Below, piece by piece: positions 35,242 to 43,455 of a stretch of 64,000 nt of DNA (position 1 is its first letter; every line of letters begins with the position of its first letter). Source of the DNA: Aquibacillus sediminis (GTDB taxonomy: Bacteria > Bacillota > Bacilli > Bacillales > Amphibacillaceae); NCBI RefSeq assembly GCF_005870085.1, contig NZ_SZNM01000010.1:1-64000 (forward strand), given 5' to 3'. The position numbers and the translations under genes were made by a program. Below the pieces are notes generated by a model. That model had not been told where the DNA came from, did no database searches, and saw nothing but the letters and a program-made list of their open reading frames with translations.

Positions 35242-36480
35242 TTATTTACTAACTTCTGCTTGTTGAACTATATCTCTATTTTTCTCAACAACATACTGAT
35301 CGCGTCCAGCACCAATCCCGAAGATGACAATAAGTATAGTGACCACTAACATTGTGATTAATGGTATGGTCCATTGATGTGTTAAGTCAAACAGGAAACC
35401 AATTAATATTGGACCGAATGAGGCAAGTAAATAACCAAAGGACTGCGCCATTCCGGAAAGTTCTGCCGCTTGTTTGGCGTTTTCGGAACGCATACCTAAA
35501 AATGCAAGAGCTAAACTAATACTTGCGCCTAATGCAAAACCAATAAATGTTGTCCAAATAATTAGCAGTGGAAGAGAACCACCGAATAGTAACCCTGAAT
35601 AACCAACTGCAGCCGAGCAACCTATTGCTAAAACGATTCCTTTTTGATTGTTAAACCGTGATGCAAGGATAGGTGCTAAAAAAGTAGCGGGTAAACTAAT
35701 AAACTGCATGTAAGATAATAACCACCCACCAGTGGCAATGGAATAACCTAAATGATGAATGATTTCAGGAAGCCAAGAAATTGTGACATAAAAGGCAAAG
35801 GATTGTAACCCCATAAATAATGTGACATACCAAGCCATGGATGACTTTAACAAAGTACCACCGGATCGTTTAACAAAACGTTGTGGTGAAGTAGATGGTG
35901 ATTGTTGAATGATCACAATCCATATGATGACACCAATAATGACGAGACTTCCCCAAACGAGAAGGCTGTTTTGCCATCCAAGTTGAAGCTTACTGGCAAA
36001 AGGGACACTCAATCCTGATGCTGTGGCAGCAAATACGGCCATGCCTGTTGTATAAATGCTTGTCATCAAACCAACTTTTTGAGGGAATTTTTCTTTGATC
36101 ACACTTGGTAGTAATACATTACAAATCGCAATTCCTAGCCCGACGAAAGTTGTTCCAATATATAATGTTGGGATGTAGGCTATCGACCGAATACTAATTC
36201 CAAATAGCAGTAATACTAAACCTATTAGTAAAGTCCGTTCATTACCGAGACGATTATTGATTTTTGGTGCGAATGGTGACATGCCTGCAAATGCTAATAA
36301 CGGTAAGCTGGTGATCAATCCAGTGTTCCAATTGGATAAGCCGATATCATCTCGAATCATCCCCATTAATGGACCGACAGAAGTAATAGCAGGCCTTAAA
36401 TTAAAGGCAATAAGGATGATACCAATGATAAGGATTCCCTTTTGAAACGCATTTGTTGATAGGATTACAGGTTGCTTCAT
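35242..36480 (-). CDS. CynX/NimT-family MFS transporter
   Basis: A 412-residue 12-helix transporter. The opening AFNLRPAITSVGPLMGMIRD is characteristic of the CynX/NimT/YycB cyanate-nitroimidazole family, and the second half has GSLPLLIIWTTFIGFALGAS and FGYLLASFGPILIGFLFDLT as in that family. The natural substrate is unknown; members export 2-nitroimidazole or move cyanate. The ATG at 36480 follows a weak site. It is transcribed away from the signal peptidase gene, with a structured repeat in the divergent region. Confidence 0.88.
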   Translation of the reverse strand: MKQPVILSTNAFQKGILIIGIILIAFNLRPAITSVGPLMGMIRDDIGLSNWNTGLITSLPLLAFAGMSPFAPKINNRLGNERTLLIGLVLLLFGISIRSIAYIPTLYIGTTFVGLGIAICNVLLPSVIKEKFPQKVGLMTSIYTTGMAVFAATASGLSVPFASKLQLGWQNSLLVWGSLVIIGVIIWIVIIQQSPSTSPQRFVKRSGGTLLKSSMAWYVTLFMGLQSFAFYVTISWLPEIIHHLGYSIATGGWLLSYMQFISLPATFLAPILASRFNNQKGIVLAIGCSAAVGYSGLLFGGSLPLLIIWTTFIGFALGASISLALAFLGMRSENAKQAAELSGMAQSFGYLLASFGPILIGFLFDLTHQWTIPLITMLVVTILIVIFGIGAGRDQYVVEKNRDIVQQAEVSK

Positions 36481-36510
36481 ACATATTAATCTCCTTTAAT
36501 ATAAAGTAAA

Positions 36511-36660
36511 ACTTCAATCAGTGGGGGTTTTTGCCCTTCCCCCACTGATTGTTAGTACCACAAGGGAGACCCGCAGGCCCTTGAACCAATCGGGGTGAAA
36601 GCGAAAGTTTACTCCCACTTAAACATTTCCGTTTATATCATGTTTTGAAGTGGGAGTATT
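36511..36660. repeat. Three-hairpin structured intergenic element
   Basis: A 150-bp block with (1) aatcagtggggg paired with cccccactgatt (36516-36550), (2) caaggg paired with cccttg in a G+C-rich middle near 36560-36585, and (3) actcccacttaaacat paired with atgttttgaagtgggagt (36611-36657). It lies between two divergent gene starts, so it is not a terminator of either. A shortened copy with hairpins 1 and 3 is at 43227-43302, and a piece is at 26457-26503. Probably a mobile repeat or a structured RNA. Confidence 0.6.
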
Positions 36661-36828
36661 ACGGACGGTTGCACCAGGATAAATGTTGCATTGTTATAAA
36701 GTATAGAGGACGATAAAAGTAACGGCAAATTAAAGCGTTTAAAAAAATATGGAATAGGTTGTTTCGGAGTAAAGAAAAGCGCTATACTTAATAAGATATG
36801 AGAGAAAAGAAAAGGAATGAGGGTAAAA

Positions 36829-37377
36829 ATGAAATCTGAATTGGCTAAGGAAGTATATTCATGGATTAAAGCACTAGCAATCGCGTTTATCATTGTATTT
36901 GTTGTACGACAGTTTCTTATCACACCTTCCATTGTTAATGGAGAATCCATGTTGCCTAGTTTAGAAGATGGAGATCGAATTATTATAAGTAAGATTAGTA
37001 GAATTGATCGATTTGATGAGATTGCCTTTCATGCACCAGACTCAGATGAAAATTATGTCAAAAGAGTAATTGGTGTTCCAGGAGATACAATTGAAATGAA
37101 AGATGACACTTTATATATCAATGGGAAGGAATATCAAGAGCCTTATTTGGATAAATATAAAGAAAGGTTAGGTCCAGAAGAGAGACTGACAGATGATTTT
37201 ACTTTGGAAGAAAAAACCGATCATTCTGTTGTACCTAAAGGTTCATTTTTTGTATTAGGTGATAATCGTTGGATTAGTAAGGATAGTCGATATTTCGGAC
37301 TCATTTCAGAAGATGAAATTATAGGTGATGTAAAAATGAGAATATGGCCATTAGATTCTTTTGGCTTTATTCAATAA
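36829..37377 (+). CDS. Type I signal peptidase (Sip/LepB)
   Basis: A membrane serine/lysine protease that removes signal peptides on the outer face of the membrane. The 182-residue protein has one N-terminal helix (ALAIAFIIVFVVRQFL), then box B with the nucleophile Ser in NGESMLPSL near residue 40, box D with the general-base Lys in NYVKRVIGVPGD near 82, and box E LGDNRWISKDSRYFG near 143. This is the short single-helix Bacillus type. The ATG at 36829 has GAGGG at good spacing; the ATG 12 bp upstream is too close to its AAGG. Confidence 0.94.
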   Translation: MKSELAKEVYSWIKALAIAFIIVFVVRQFLITPSIVNGESMLPSLEDGDRIIISKISRIDRFDEIAFHAPDSDENYVKRVIGVPGDTIEMKDDTLYINGKEYQEPYLDKYKERLGPEERLTDDFTLEEKTDHSVVPKGSFFVLGDNRWISKDSRYFGLISEDEIIGDVKMRIWPLDSFGFIQ

Positions 37378-37398
37378 AAGAGCAGGGTGTTAACTACC

Positions 37399-37785
37399 AT
37401 GCGTTTATGGCATGAACAATTACTGTCAAAATTACCGCGTCAACAATTGCTTGGTCAACATCGTGAATGTTGTGCATTAAGAGGGAACGGTTGGAGAAAA
37501 CCTCATACAACAGTTAATTATGTCTTTAACTATGCTCCCATTTATTTATATGCCTATCACAAACTTGTTATGGAAGAAATGACAAGGCGTGGATATAAAG
37601 TGGATGAACGATGGTGGGAACCAACCTATCGCGGAAAAGCATGTCCTCCATTTTCAATAGACCTTCAATATGCAGGTTGTCAAGGGAATGAAGAAGGTGA
37701 AAGTCCGATTTATCCAGAACATAATGATGATTATTTACAAGAATGCATGGAAAATCTTGCGGGCAAAGGTATACAAGTTAAATAA
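37399..37785 (+). CDS. Pyrimidine-dimer DNA glycosylase-like protein (TIGR02328 family)
   Basis: A 128-residue protein beginning MRLWHEQLLSKLPRQQLLGQ, then HRECCALRGNGWRKPHTTVN. This N-terminal pattern (near-terminal catalytic amine plus LPRQQLLGQHRE) resembles the T4 endonuclease V/pyrimidine-dimer glycosylase family seen in Bacillaceae as TIGR02328. It probably removes UV photoproducts; the activity is inferred. The ATG at 37399 has CAGGGTG upstream. It lies between signal peptidase and a LOG-family gene, 1.4 kb before the spore photoproduct lyase operon, so two UV-repair functions are close together. Confidence 0.8.
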   Translation: MRLWHEQLLSKLPRQQLLGQHRECCALRGNGWRKPHTTVNYVFNYAPIYLYAYHKLVMEEMTRRGYKVDERWWEPTYRGKACPPFSIDLQYAGCQGNEEGESPIYPEHNDDYLQECMENLAGKGIQVK

Positions 37786-37810
37786 AAGAGAAGAGACTGG
37801 TGGTGTTGTG

Positions 37811-38392
37811 ATGCAATCAATTTGCGTGTTTGCTGGGTCAAGTGCCGGAAATCAATTGATATACCAAGAGAACGCTACAAGGTTAGGGGAAATGATTGCT
37901 AAGAATAACTTTCGTTTAATTTACGGTGGTTCGAAAACTGGACTTATGGGCAGAGTTGCCAATGCAGTCTTAAATGAAGGTGGCCAAGTCATTGGCGTAA
38001 TGCCCAAAGGATTATTTAATGGTGAAAAAGTACATCAAGGTCTGTCCCAATTGATTGAAGTGGAAGGAATGCATGAGCGAAAAGCAAAAATGAGTGAACT
38101 TGCAGATAGTTTTATTGCTTTACCCGGAGGCCTAGGTACGTTTGAGGAACTTTTTGAAGTGTTATGTTGGGCGCAAATCGGCATCCACGAAAAGCCAATT
38201 GGTTTGCTAAATACAAATGATTATTTTGATCCATTAATAAAACTAATTCAGTATAGTGTAGATGAGGGCTTTTCCTACCAAAATCAGTTGGATATGATCC
38301 AATCATCTGCTGATCCAGAAGGACTGTTACATAAACTGAAGGAATATCGCCCACCAGTAATGGAAGCGAAGTGGAATACAGGTAATGAGTAG
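37811..38392 (+). CDS. LOG-family protein (cytokinin riboside 5'-monophosphate phosphoribohydrolase-like, YvdD type)
   Basis: A 193-residue Rossmann-fold protein. VFAGSSAGN at the start, IYGGSKTGLMGRVANAVL near 41 and the active-site motif LPGGLGTFEELFEVL near 107 identify the TIGR00730/LOG group. Plant and actinobacterial members hydrolyse nucleoside 5'-monophosphates to the base and ribose phosphate; in bacilli it probably acts on AMP or modified nucleotides. Start at the ATG at 37811, preceded by TGGTGGTG; longer readings overlap the upstream gene. It follows the glycosylase-like gene by 25 bp. Confidence 0.9.
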   Translation: MQSICVFAGSSAGNQLIYQENATRLGEMIAKNNFRLIYGGSKTGLMGRVANAVLNEGGQVIGVMPKGLFNGEKVHQGLSQLIEVEGMHERKAKMSELADSFIALPGGLGTFEELFEVLCWAQIGIHEKPIGLLNTNDYFDPLIKLIQYSVDEGFSYQNQLDMIQSSADPEGLLHKLKEYRPPVMEAKWNTGNE

Positions 38393-38454
38393 TGTAGTGT
38401 CCATTGTTGACATTTGCATAGCCTCCAGAGCAACGGGGAAACAATGAACACAGG

Positions 38455-38700
38455 GGATGCGGATCCTTATTCCGTTATTTTGTTAAATTTTCCTATTTTA
38501 AGGTGCAAAATGGTTTCTTATTCCGCTATTTGTGTTTTTTCGAGCGAATTTAACCACTTTTGGGACTAATAGTGGAACCACGAACCGCTTACCCCTGTAT
38601 TTAGGTTCATATTCGATAAATAGCGGAAGAACGAACCGTTTCATTGTGAAGCGGATTCATTCCGTTATTAATCACTTTACATACGTTGGAATCCATGTTT
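38455..38700. repeat. Family A dispersed repeat element, copy 3
   Basis: Within the 444-bp gap before splA there are five motif units in alternating orientation: ccttattccgttatttt, cttattccgctatttg, agtggaaccacgaaccgct, aatagcggaagaacgaaccg and agcggattcattccgttatt. The right end tacgttggaatccatg near 38682 resembles the shared terminal sequence; the left end is unclear. No credible ORF. Confidence 0.7.
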
Positions 38701-38775
38701 ATTGTGACGAAAAAAATAATGTATTCAATGTTCACACACACTGATTAAAGTCTCTTTTTAATTAGAGTGATCTCC

Positions 38776-38806
38776 TGTATAAATCCAATTCGTTAAAGAC
38801 ATAATA
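38776..38806 (+). promoter_or_regulatory. SigG-type promoter of splAB
   Basis: TGTATA (38776-38781), 18 bp, CATAATA (38800-38806), fitting the forespore SigG pattern gHATR-N18-CATnHTA. It ends 30 bp before the splA start. B. subtilis splAB is SigG dependent. Confidence 0.75.
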
Positions 38807-38836
38807 AGCAAAAACTACATGAATTAGGTGAATGAC

Positions 38837-39094
38837 ATGGATTTAGAACAATTTTATCAACCGGGGGATGTTGTATACGTGATTATACGAAATCCTCATG
38901 TTCAAGGTGCAGCAAATGTGCAAGAGGCAGCGGTAGTAAACAATCCAGATCAACCTGGAGAATTAGCGTTATTTATTTATGAAACGTATTATCCATTAAC
39001 AGATGAAGTGGCTGTCTATCAAACGGAAGAAGAAGCGGAGCAACAGTTTCAACAGGTATTTGGATCACCAGATAGTGAGGGGTACTATGGTTAG
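38837..39094 (+). CDS. splA: SplA, regulator of spore photoproduct lyase
   Basis: An 85-residue small acidic protein whose YQPGDVVYVIIRNPH opening matches B. subtilis SplA (79 aa), a negative regulator of splB expression related to TRAP/Sm-like beta folds. The ATG at 38837 is used because TTAGGTG lies 5 nt upstream. It overlaps splB by 8 bp, indicating translational coupling, and follows a SigG-like promoter, consistent with forespore expression. Confidence 0.9.
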   Translation: MDLEQFYQPGDVVYVIIRNPHVQGAANVQEAAVVNNPDQPGELALFIYETYYPLTDEVAVYQTEEEAEQQFQQVFGSPDSEGYYG

Positions 39095-40115
39095 ACCGTT
39101 CGTACCACAACTCGTTTACTTTGAACCAAAGGCGATGGAGTATCCATTGGGACAACAACTTCGAGATAAGTTTGAAAACATGGGCCTGGAAATTAGAGAA
39201 ACAACCTCCCATAATCAAGTTCGTAATTTGCCGGGTGATAATGACTTCCAAAAATATCGTAATGCAAAATCAACGCTTGTGGTAGGGTTACGTAAAACAT
39301 TAAAGTTTGACACATCAAAACCATCTGCTGAATATGCGATACCATTTGCAACTGGTTGTATGGGACATTGTCACTATTGTTATTTACAAACAACGATGGG
39401 AAGTAAACCGTATATCCGTACATATGTCAACACGGATGAGATTTTTGATGCAGCAGAAAAATACATGGAAGAACGCTCGCCTGACATCACGAGGTTTGAG
39501 GCATCCTGCACATCAGATATTGTCGGAGTCGACCACTTAACACACACATTAAAGCAAGCGATAGAATTTTTTGGAAAATCAGATCGTGGTTTGCTACGTT
39601 TCGTGACAAAGTTTGCTCATGTTGATCATCTTCTTGATGCCGATCACAGGGGAAAAACACGTTTTCGTTTTAGCATTAATGATGATTATGTCATTAAATA
39701 TTTTGAGCCAGGAACGTCAAGATTAGATGAAAGAATTGAAGCAGCAGTAAAAGTTGCAGAAGCTGGTTACCCACTCGGATTTATCATTGCGCCAATCTAT
39801 TTACATGAAGGTTGGCAAGAAGGATACGGAGAAATGTTAGAAAAACTAGAGGCTGCATTACCTGCTTTTGCAAAAAAAGACTTAACGTTTGAAATGATCC
39901 AGCATCGTTTTACCAAACCGGCTAAAAGAGTGATCCAAAAAAATTACCCCATGACCAAATTAGAGCTTGATGAGTCTAAACGTAAAGCTAAATGGGGCCG
40001 ATATGGTATTTTGAAATATGTTTATCAAGATCAAGAACAGGAAGAAATGAAAGATCATATTGGAGGGTTAGTCCATAAGTTGTTCCCTAAGGCTGAGCTT
40101 GAATATTTTACTTAA
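39087..40115 (+). CDS. splB: Spore photoproduct lyase
   Basis: A radical SAM enzyme that directly reverses 5-thyminyl-5,6-dihydrothymine (spore photoproduct) during germination. The 342-residue protein, the same length as B. subtilis SplB, carries the cluster motif CMGHCHYCYLQ near residues 91-101, SAM-binding segments, and the essential H-donor Cys in FEASCTSDIVGVDHL near 141. The start ATG at 39087 has GAGGGG and is preferred over the upstream reading from 39003, which overlaps most of splA. Second gene of the splAB operon. Confidence 0.96.
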   Translation: MVRPFVPQLVYFEPKAMEYPLGQQLRDKFENMGLEIRETTSHNQVRNLPGDNDFQKYRNAKSTLVVGLRKTLKFDTSKPSAEYAIPFATGCMGHCHYCYLQTTMGSKPYIRTYVNTDEIFDAAEKYMEERSPDITRFEASCTSDIVGVDHLTHTLKQAIEFFGKSDRGLLRFVTKFAHVDHLLDADHRGKTRFRFSINDDYVIKYFEPGTSRLDERIEAAVKVAEAGYPLGFIIAPIYLHEGWQEGYGEMLEKLEAALPAFAKKDLTFEMIQHRFTKPAKRVIQKNYPMTKLELDESKRKAKWGRYGILKYVYQDQEQEEMKDHIGGLVHKLFPKAELEYFT

Positions 40116-40210
40116 GTTTAATCGTGGATATGGGTAGAGAAGTGAACCAAAATTGTTTGACAATGCGAAAGATTAGTGATTAATTAGAAATATACAACAT
40201 CATATAAAAG

Positions 40211-40300
40211 ATCCGCTAGGGGCGCCTTTTGGCTGAGATTAGGATTTTTCCTTTGTCCCTTTGCACCTGATCTGGTTCGTACCAGCGTAGGAAAGCGGAG
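40211..40300 (+). ncRNA. TPP riboswitch (THI element)
   Basis: Outer stem tccgct/agcgga (40212-40217 with 40294-40299); the invariant CTGAGA (40233-40238) and the ACCTGATCTGG...CCAGCGTAGGAAAG core (near 40265-40294) are intact. It would sense thiamine pyrophosphate and, with the terminator at 40343-40371, switch transcription of thiDME off. Unusually, thiD begins 628 bp downstream. Confidence 0.95.
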
Positions 40301-40342
40301 TCGGTAATATTATTCGTATAACTTTAGAATAGATACAGAATA

Positions 40343-40371
40343 AAACCGCTCCGTTATGGGGCGGTTTTTTT
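40343..40371 (+). terminator. Riboswitch terminator
   Basis: aaaccgctcc pairs with ggggcggttt, 5-nt loop, followed by a run of seven T. It is placed as the expression platform of the TPP riboswitch. Confidence 0.88.
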
Positions 40372-40507
40372 ATTGCGCATTTGCTGTATTATGAGCATTA
40401 ACTTTGATCAAATTAGATATTTTTTCTGTGGTTGGTAACATACGAACATACCTTAAAACACTTGAGTGACCACTTCGAGTCGTACTTTGGCTTAAGTAAA
40501 GCTAAAT
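40372..40507. other. Spacer between riboswitch terminator and tandem array
   Basis: No ORF, ribosome site or clear structure. It may be a remnant of the original riboswitch-to-gene leader before the repeat array expanded. Confidence 0.4.
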
Positions 40508-40866
40508 GTATCCTGGATTAACTTGAAAGCCCAAAACCAGTGCACGATTCTGTGTGAAACGTACCCTGGATTAGCTTAAAAGCCCAAAACCGGTACACGA
40601 TTCAGGGTGAAACGTACCCTGGATTAGCTTAAAAGCCCAAAACCGGTAGACGATTCTGTGTGAAACGTACCCTGGATTAGCTTAAAAGCCCAAAACCGGT
40701 ACACGATTCTAGGTGAAACGTACCCTGGATTAGCCTAAAAGCCCAAAACCAGTGCACGATTACGGTCAAAATGTACCCTGGATTAGCTTAAAAGTCCAAA
40801 ACCGGTAGACGATTCTGTGTGAAACGTACCCCGGATTAGCTTAAAAGCCCAAAACCAGTGCACGTT
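40508..40866. repeat. 53-bp tandem repeat array (six full copies plus one partial)
   Basis: Units start at 40508, 40561, 40614, 40667, 40720, 40773 and 40826, exactly 53 bp apart. The unit runs gtaccctggattagcttaaa, agcccaaaaccggtacacga, ttctgtgtgaaac. Each unit contains gtacc and ggtac about 26 bp apart, in inverted orientation, giving a possible stem. Copies differ mainly at ggtacacg/agtgcacg/ggtagacg and at the 12 bases after cgatt. The period is not a codon multiple and is about five helical turns. No spacers, so not CRISPR. Confidence 0.92.
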
Positions 40867-40927
40867 TAATTCATGACATAATGTAGCTATTGTGCATTAA
40901 CACAATTAAAGAAAATGGGGGATAAAC

Positions 40928-41746
40928 ATGAGTCAAATAGCCAGTGCTTTAACAATTGCAGGAACAGACCCAACAGGTGGGGCTGGAATTCAAGCAGATT
41001 TAAAGAGTTTCCAAGAACGCGAAGTATATGGAATGAGTGTTGTCACGTCCGTTGTTGCCCAAAACACATTAGGAGTAGATGCCATCCATAACCTGCCTGT
41101 AGATTTTATAGAACAACAATTATATTCTGTTTTTAACGATATTGTTCCCGGTGCAGTCAAGACAGGCATGATCGCAACGGTTGATATGATGGAAATGATC
41201 GGGCAGGTATTAAAGGAGCAACCTGTTCAATATGTGATTGATCCTGTTATGGTAGCAAAAAGTGGAGATACATTAATGGAGGAGACATCGAGAAATGTAT
41301 TACGTGATGTGTTAATACCTGTTTCGACAGTTGTTACTCCAAACATTCCAGAAGCTGAGATATTAGTAGAATCTAAGATTACCAATACAGAAGATGCTAA
41401 AAAAGCTGCGAAAGTAATCGTAGATGAAATTGGGGCAAAAGCTGCCATTGTAAAAGGTGGGCACTTATCTGGAGAGGCAATTGATGTTCTATATGACCAA
41501 GGCGACTACTATTACTTTACGTCGCCACGAACAGAAACAAAACACACCCACGGGACAGGTTGTACATTTTCAGCTGTGATTACAGCAGAACTCGCAAAGG
41601 GAAAATCAGTTTTAGAGGCGGTAGACACAGGGAAGAAATTTATTACGGATGCAATCCAATACACACTTGGGGTCGGAAAAGGAAATGGACCTACTAACCA
41701 TTGGGGGCACCGCTTACAAGGGCTTCCAAATCAAGGAGGAAAATGA
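40928..41746 (+). CDS. thiD: Hydroxymethylpyrimidine/phosphomethylpyrimidine kinase ThiD
   Basis: ThiD phosphorylates HMP and HMP-P to HMP-PP for thiamine synthesis. The 272-residue ribokinase-fold protein has TIAGTDPTGGAGIQADLKSF at the N-terminus, VKTGMIATVDM near 78, VIDPVMVAKSGD near 102 and the anion-hole/catalytic motif HTHGTGCTFSAVITAELAKG near 208. It heads a thiD-thiM-thiE operon (4-bp overlap with thiM). A TPP riboswitch lies far upstream, separated by a repeat array, so whether it still controls this operon is uncertain. AAAATGGGGG precedes the ATG. Confidence 0.93.
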   Translation: MSQIASALTIAGTDPTGGAGIQADLKSFQEREVYGMSVVTSVVAQNTLGVDAIHNLPVDFIEQQLYSVFNDIVPGAVKTGMIATVDMMEMIGQVLKEQPVQYVIDPVMVAKSGDTLMEETSRNVLRDVLIPVSTVVTPNIPEAEILVESKITNTEDAKKAAKVIVDEIGAKAAIVKGGHLSGEAIDVLYDQGDYYYFTSPRTETKHTHGTGCTFSAVITAELAKGKSVLEAVDTGKKFITDAIQYTLGVGKGNGPTNHWGHRLQGLPNQGGK

Positions 41747-42567
41747 AAGTGGAAGATTTGACACTGTTGATAGATAAAGTAAGAGAGAAACAGCCGCTCG
41801 TACACAACATCACCAACCAAGTCGTCATTAATTTTACTGCCAATGGCTTATATGCACTTGGAGCCGCTCCTGTAATGGCGAATGCGGTAGAAGAAGCTGC
41901 GGAAATGGCAAGAAATGCTGATGCACTCTCGATCAATATTGGTACGTTAACTGCTTCTCAAGTTGAAGCTATGATTCTAGCGGGACAAGCTGCAAATGAC
42001 AAGGGAATTCCAGTTGTATTAGATCCAGTTGGTGTTGGTGCTACACCATTTCGAACGGAAGTAGCGGAAAAAATAATCAAGCATGTGAACATTTCTTTGA
42101 TTCGTGGTAATGCTGGTGAAATTAGTCAGTTGGCAGGCATAGACTCACATGTAAGAGGGGTTGATGGTGCTGAAATGGCTATTAGTCATCAACAAATTGC
42201 TAGACAAGCAGTTCGTCAACTTGGTGTCCCAGTTGTTGTAACTGGTAAGCAGGATGTGATTACCGATGGAGAAACATGCTATCAGGTTGATAACGGTGAT
42301 ACACTGCTAACACGTGTAACAGGAACAGGCTGCTTATTGAGTTCCGTTATAGCTGCATTTTTGGCAACGGATGAAAGGGTTGTAGAGGCAGCAACAAGTG
42401 CGGTTGGTTTTTATAATGTAGCTGCTGAAGTAGCAGCAACACATACAAGTGCACCAGGTAGTTTTCAAGTAGCATTTCTTGATGCTTTATATCAGTTAAA
42501 AAGTGATATTGTAGAAGAAACAATTAAACTGGATTATTCCATTCTGAATGAAGAGGGTATGAAATAA
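41743..42567 (+). CDS. thiM: Hydroxyethylthiazole kinase ThiM
   Basis: ThiM phosphorylates 4-methyl-5-hydroxyethylthiazole to THZ-P, a salvage route. The 274-residue protein has PLVHNITNQVVINFTANGLY near residue 19, VVLDPVGVGATPFR near 92 and the phosphoryl-transfer motif VTGTGCLLSSVIAAFLA near 195. The ATG at 41743 has AAGGAGG and overlaps the thiD stop by 4 bp; starting at 41701 would place the ribosome site in the coding region. Co-transcribed with thiD and thiE: a salvage-type thiamine operon without thiC or thiG. Confidence 0.95.
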   Translation: MKVEDLTLLIDKVREKQPLVHNITNQVVINFTANGLYALGAAPVMANAVEEAAEMARNADALSINIGTLTASQVEAMILAGQAANDKGIPVVLDPVGVGATPFRTEVAEKIIKHVNISLIRGNAGEISQLAGIDSHVRGVDGAEMAISHQQIARQAVRQLGVPVVVTGKQDVITDGETCYQVDNGDTLLTRVTGTGCLLSSVIAAFLATDERVVEAATSAVGFYNVAAEVAATHTSAPGSFQVAFLDALYQLKSDIVEETIKLDYSILNEEGMK

Positions 42568-43205
42568 TGGAAATGGCTAACTATCTTCGCGTTTATTTTA
42601 TTATGGGCAGCAATAATTGTGAGGAAGATCCATTACATGTCTTAGAAGCTGCTTTAAAAGGTGGCATTACCTGTTTTCAATTTAGGGAAAAAGGAAAAGG
42701 TGCAAAAATAGGGGGAGAGAAAAAGAATTTAGCTATTGAAATGCAACGATTATGTAAAAGCTATGGGGTGCCATTTCTTGTGAATGATGATGTGCCGTTA
42801 GCGATCGAAATCGGTGCTGATGGGATCCATGTTGGACAGGACGATGCCCCAGTTGCCACGATCAAATCTCAATGTCCAAGTGACTTTGTGATTGGGGTGT
42901 CAGCGACCAATCACAATGAGGCAATTCAAGCAGTAAAAGATGGAGCAGACTATATTGGAGTAGGTCCTATTTTTGCAACGAATACAAAAGAGGATGCCAA
43001 AACACCAATTGGCTTAAATGGCATTACACAAATAAGAAATCATGTTGGAGACCTGCCTATGGTGGCAATTGGAGGTATAAAGGCAGAACATGTTGGGCAA
43101 ATTGTGGAAGCAGGTGCAGATGGTGTTTCGGTAATTTCAGCGATCAGCCAAGCGGAGTCACCTGAACAAGCGTCTAAAGAAATGAGACGGCTTGTGAACA
43201 AATGA
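42567..43205 (+). CDS. thiE: Thiamine phosphate synthase ThiE
   Basis: ThiE joins HMP-PP and THZ-P to thiamine phosphate. The 212-residue TIM-barrel protein has GGITCFQFREKG near residue 29, PFLVNDDVPLAIEIGADGIH near 66, VGQDDAP, the pyrophosphate loop FVIGVSATNHNEA near 106 and DYIGVGPIFATNTKEDA near 125. Its ATG overlaps the thiM stop by one base (TAATG). Final gene of thiDME. With TPP-riboswitch control the operon would respond to thiamine shortage. Confidence 0.95.
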   Translation: MEMANYLRVYFIMGSNNCEEDPLHVLEAALKGGITCFQFREKGKGAKIGGEKKNLAIEMQRLCKSYGVPFLVNDDVPLAIEIGADGIHVGQDDAPVATIKSQCPSDFVIGVSATNHNEAIQAVKDGADYIGVGPIFATNTKEDAKTPIGLNGITQIRNHVGDLPMVAIGGIKAEHVGQIVEAGADGVSVISAISQAESPEQASKEMRRLVNK

Positions 43206-43226
43206 AGATCACAATATAAAATGAAC

Positions 43227-43302
43227 ACTCCCTCAGTGGGGAAGTCCCTCCTTCCCCACTATCCTCTTTTTCAACACCTCATCGTTTGGAAGTAGGAGAT
43301 TG
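43227..43302. repeat. Shortened copy of the structured element downstream of thiE
   Basis: ctcagtggggaag pairs with cttccccact, followed by a tcctc...gaagtaggag hairpin. The order and core words match hairpins 1 and 3 of the element at 36511-36660, with the middle deleted. The first hairpin may also terminate thiDME transcription. Confidence 0.5.
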
Positions 43303-43418
43303 ATTCAAACTTCAAAGTTAACTTGTAATAAAAGTGCCATGTTTCATCAATAGAATAGCAATGTATAGCTTCCTTTGGAACAAATGTATTTAATAACTAA
43401 ACCCTCTATATTATAAAA

Positions 43419-43446
43419 AGCACCTCTACAAATCTGTAGAGATGCT
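43419..43446 (-). terminator. fic terminator
   Basis: A 12-bp stem (agcacctctaca with tgtagagatgct, one G-T pair), 4-nt loop and T-rich tail on the minus strand, 10 bp beyond the Fic stop codon. Confidence 0.82.
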
Positions 43447-43455
43447 GATCATAAC

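Noticed and set aside
38532-38744. 70-codon frame in the 38.5-kb gap
   Set aside because: It lies within the family A repeat and reflects repeat sequence rather than a gene.
40508-40866. CRISPR array
   Set aside because: The 53-bp units are contiguous and similar over their full length; there are no unique spacers and no cas genes nearby. It is a plain tandem array.
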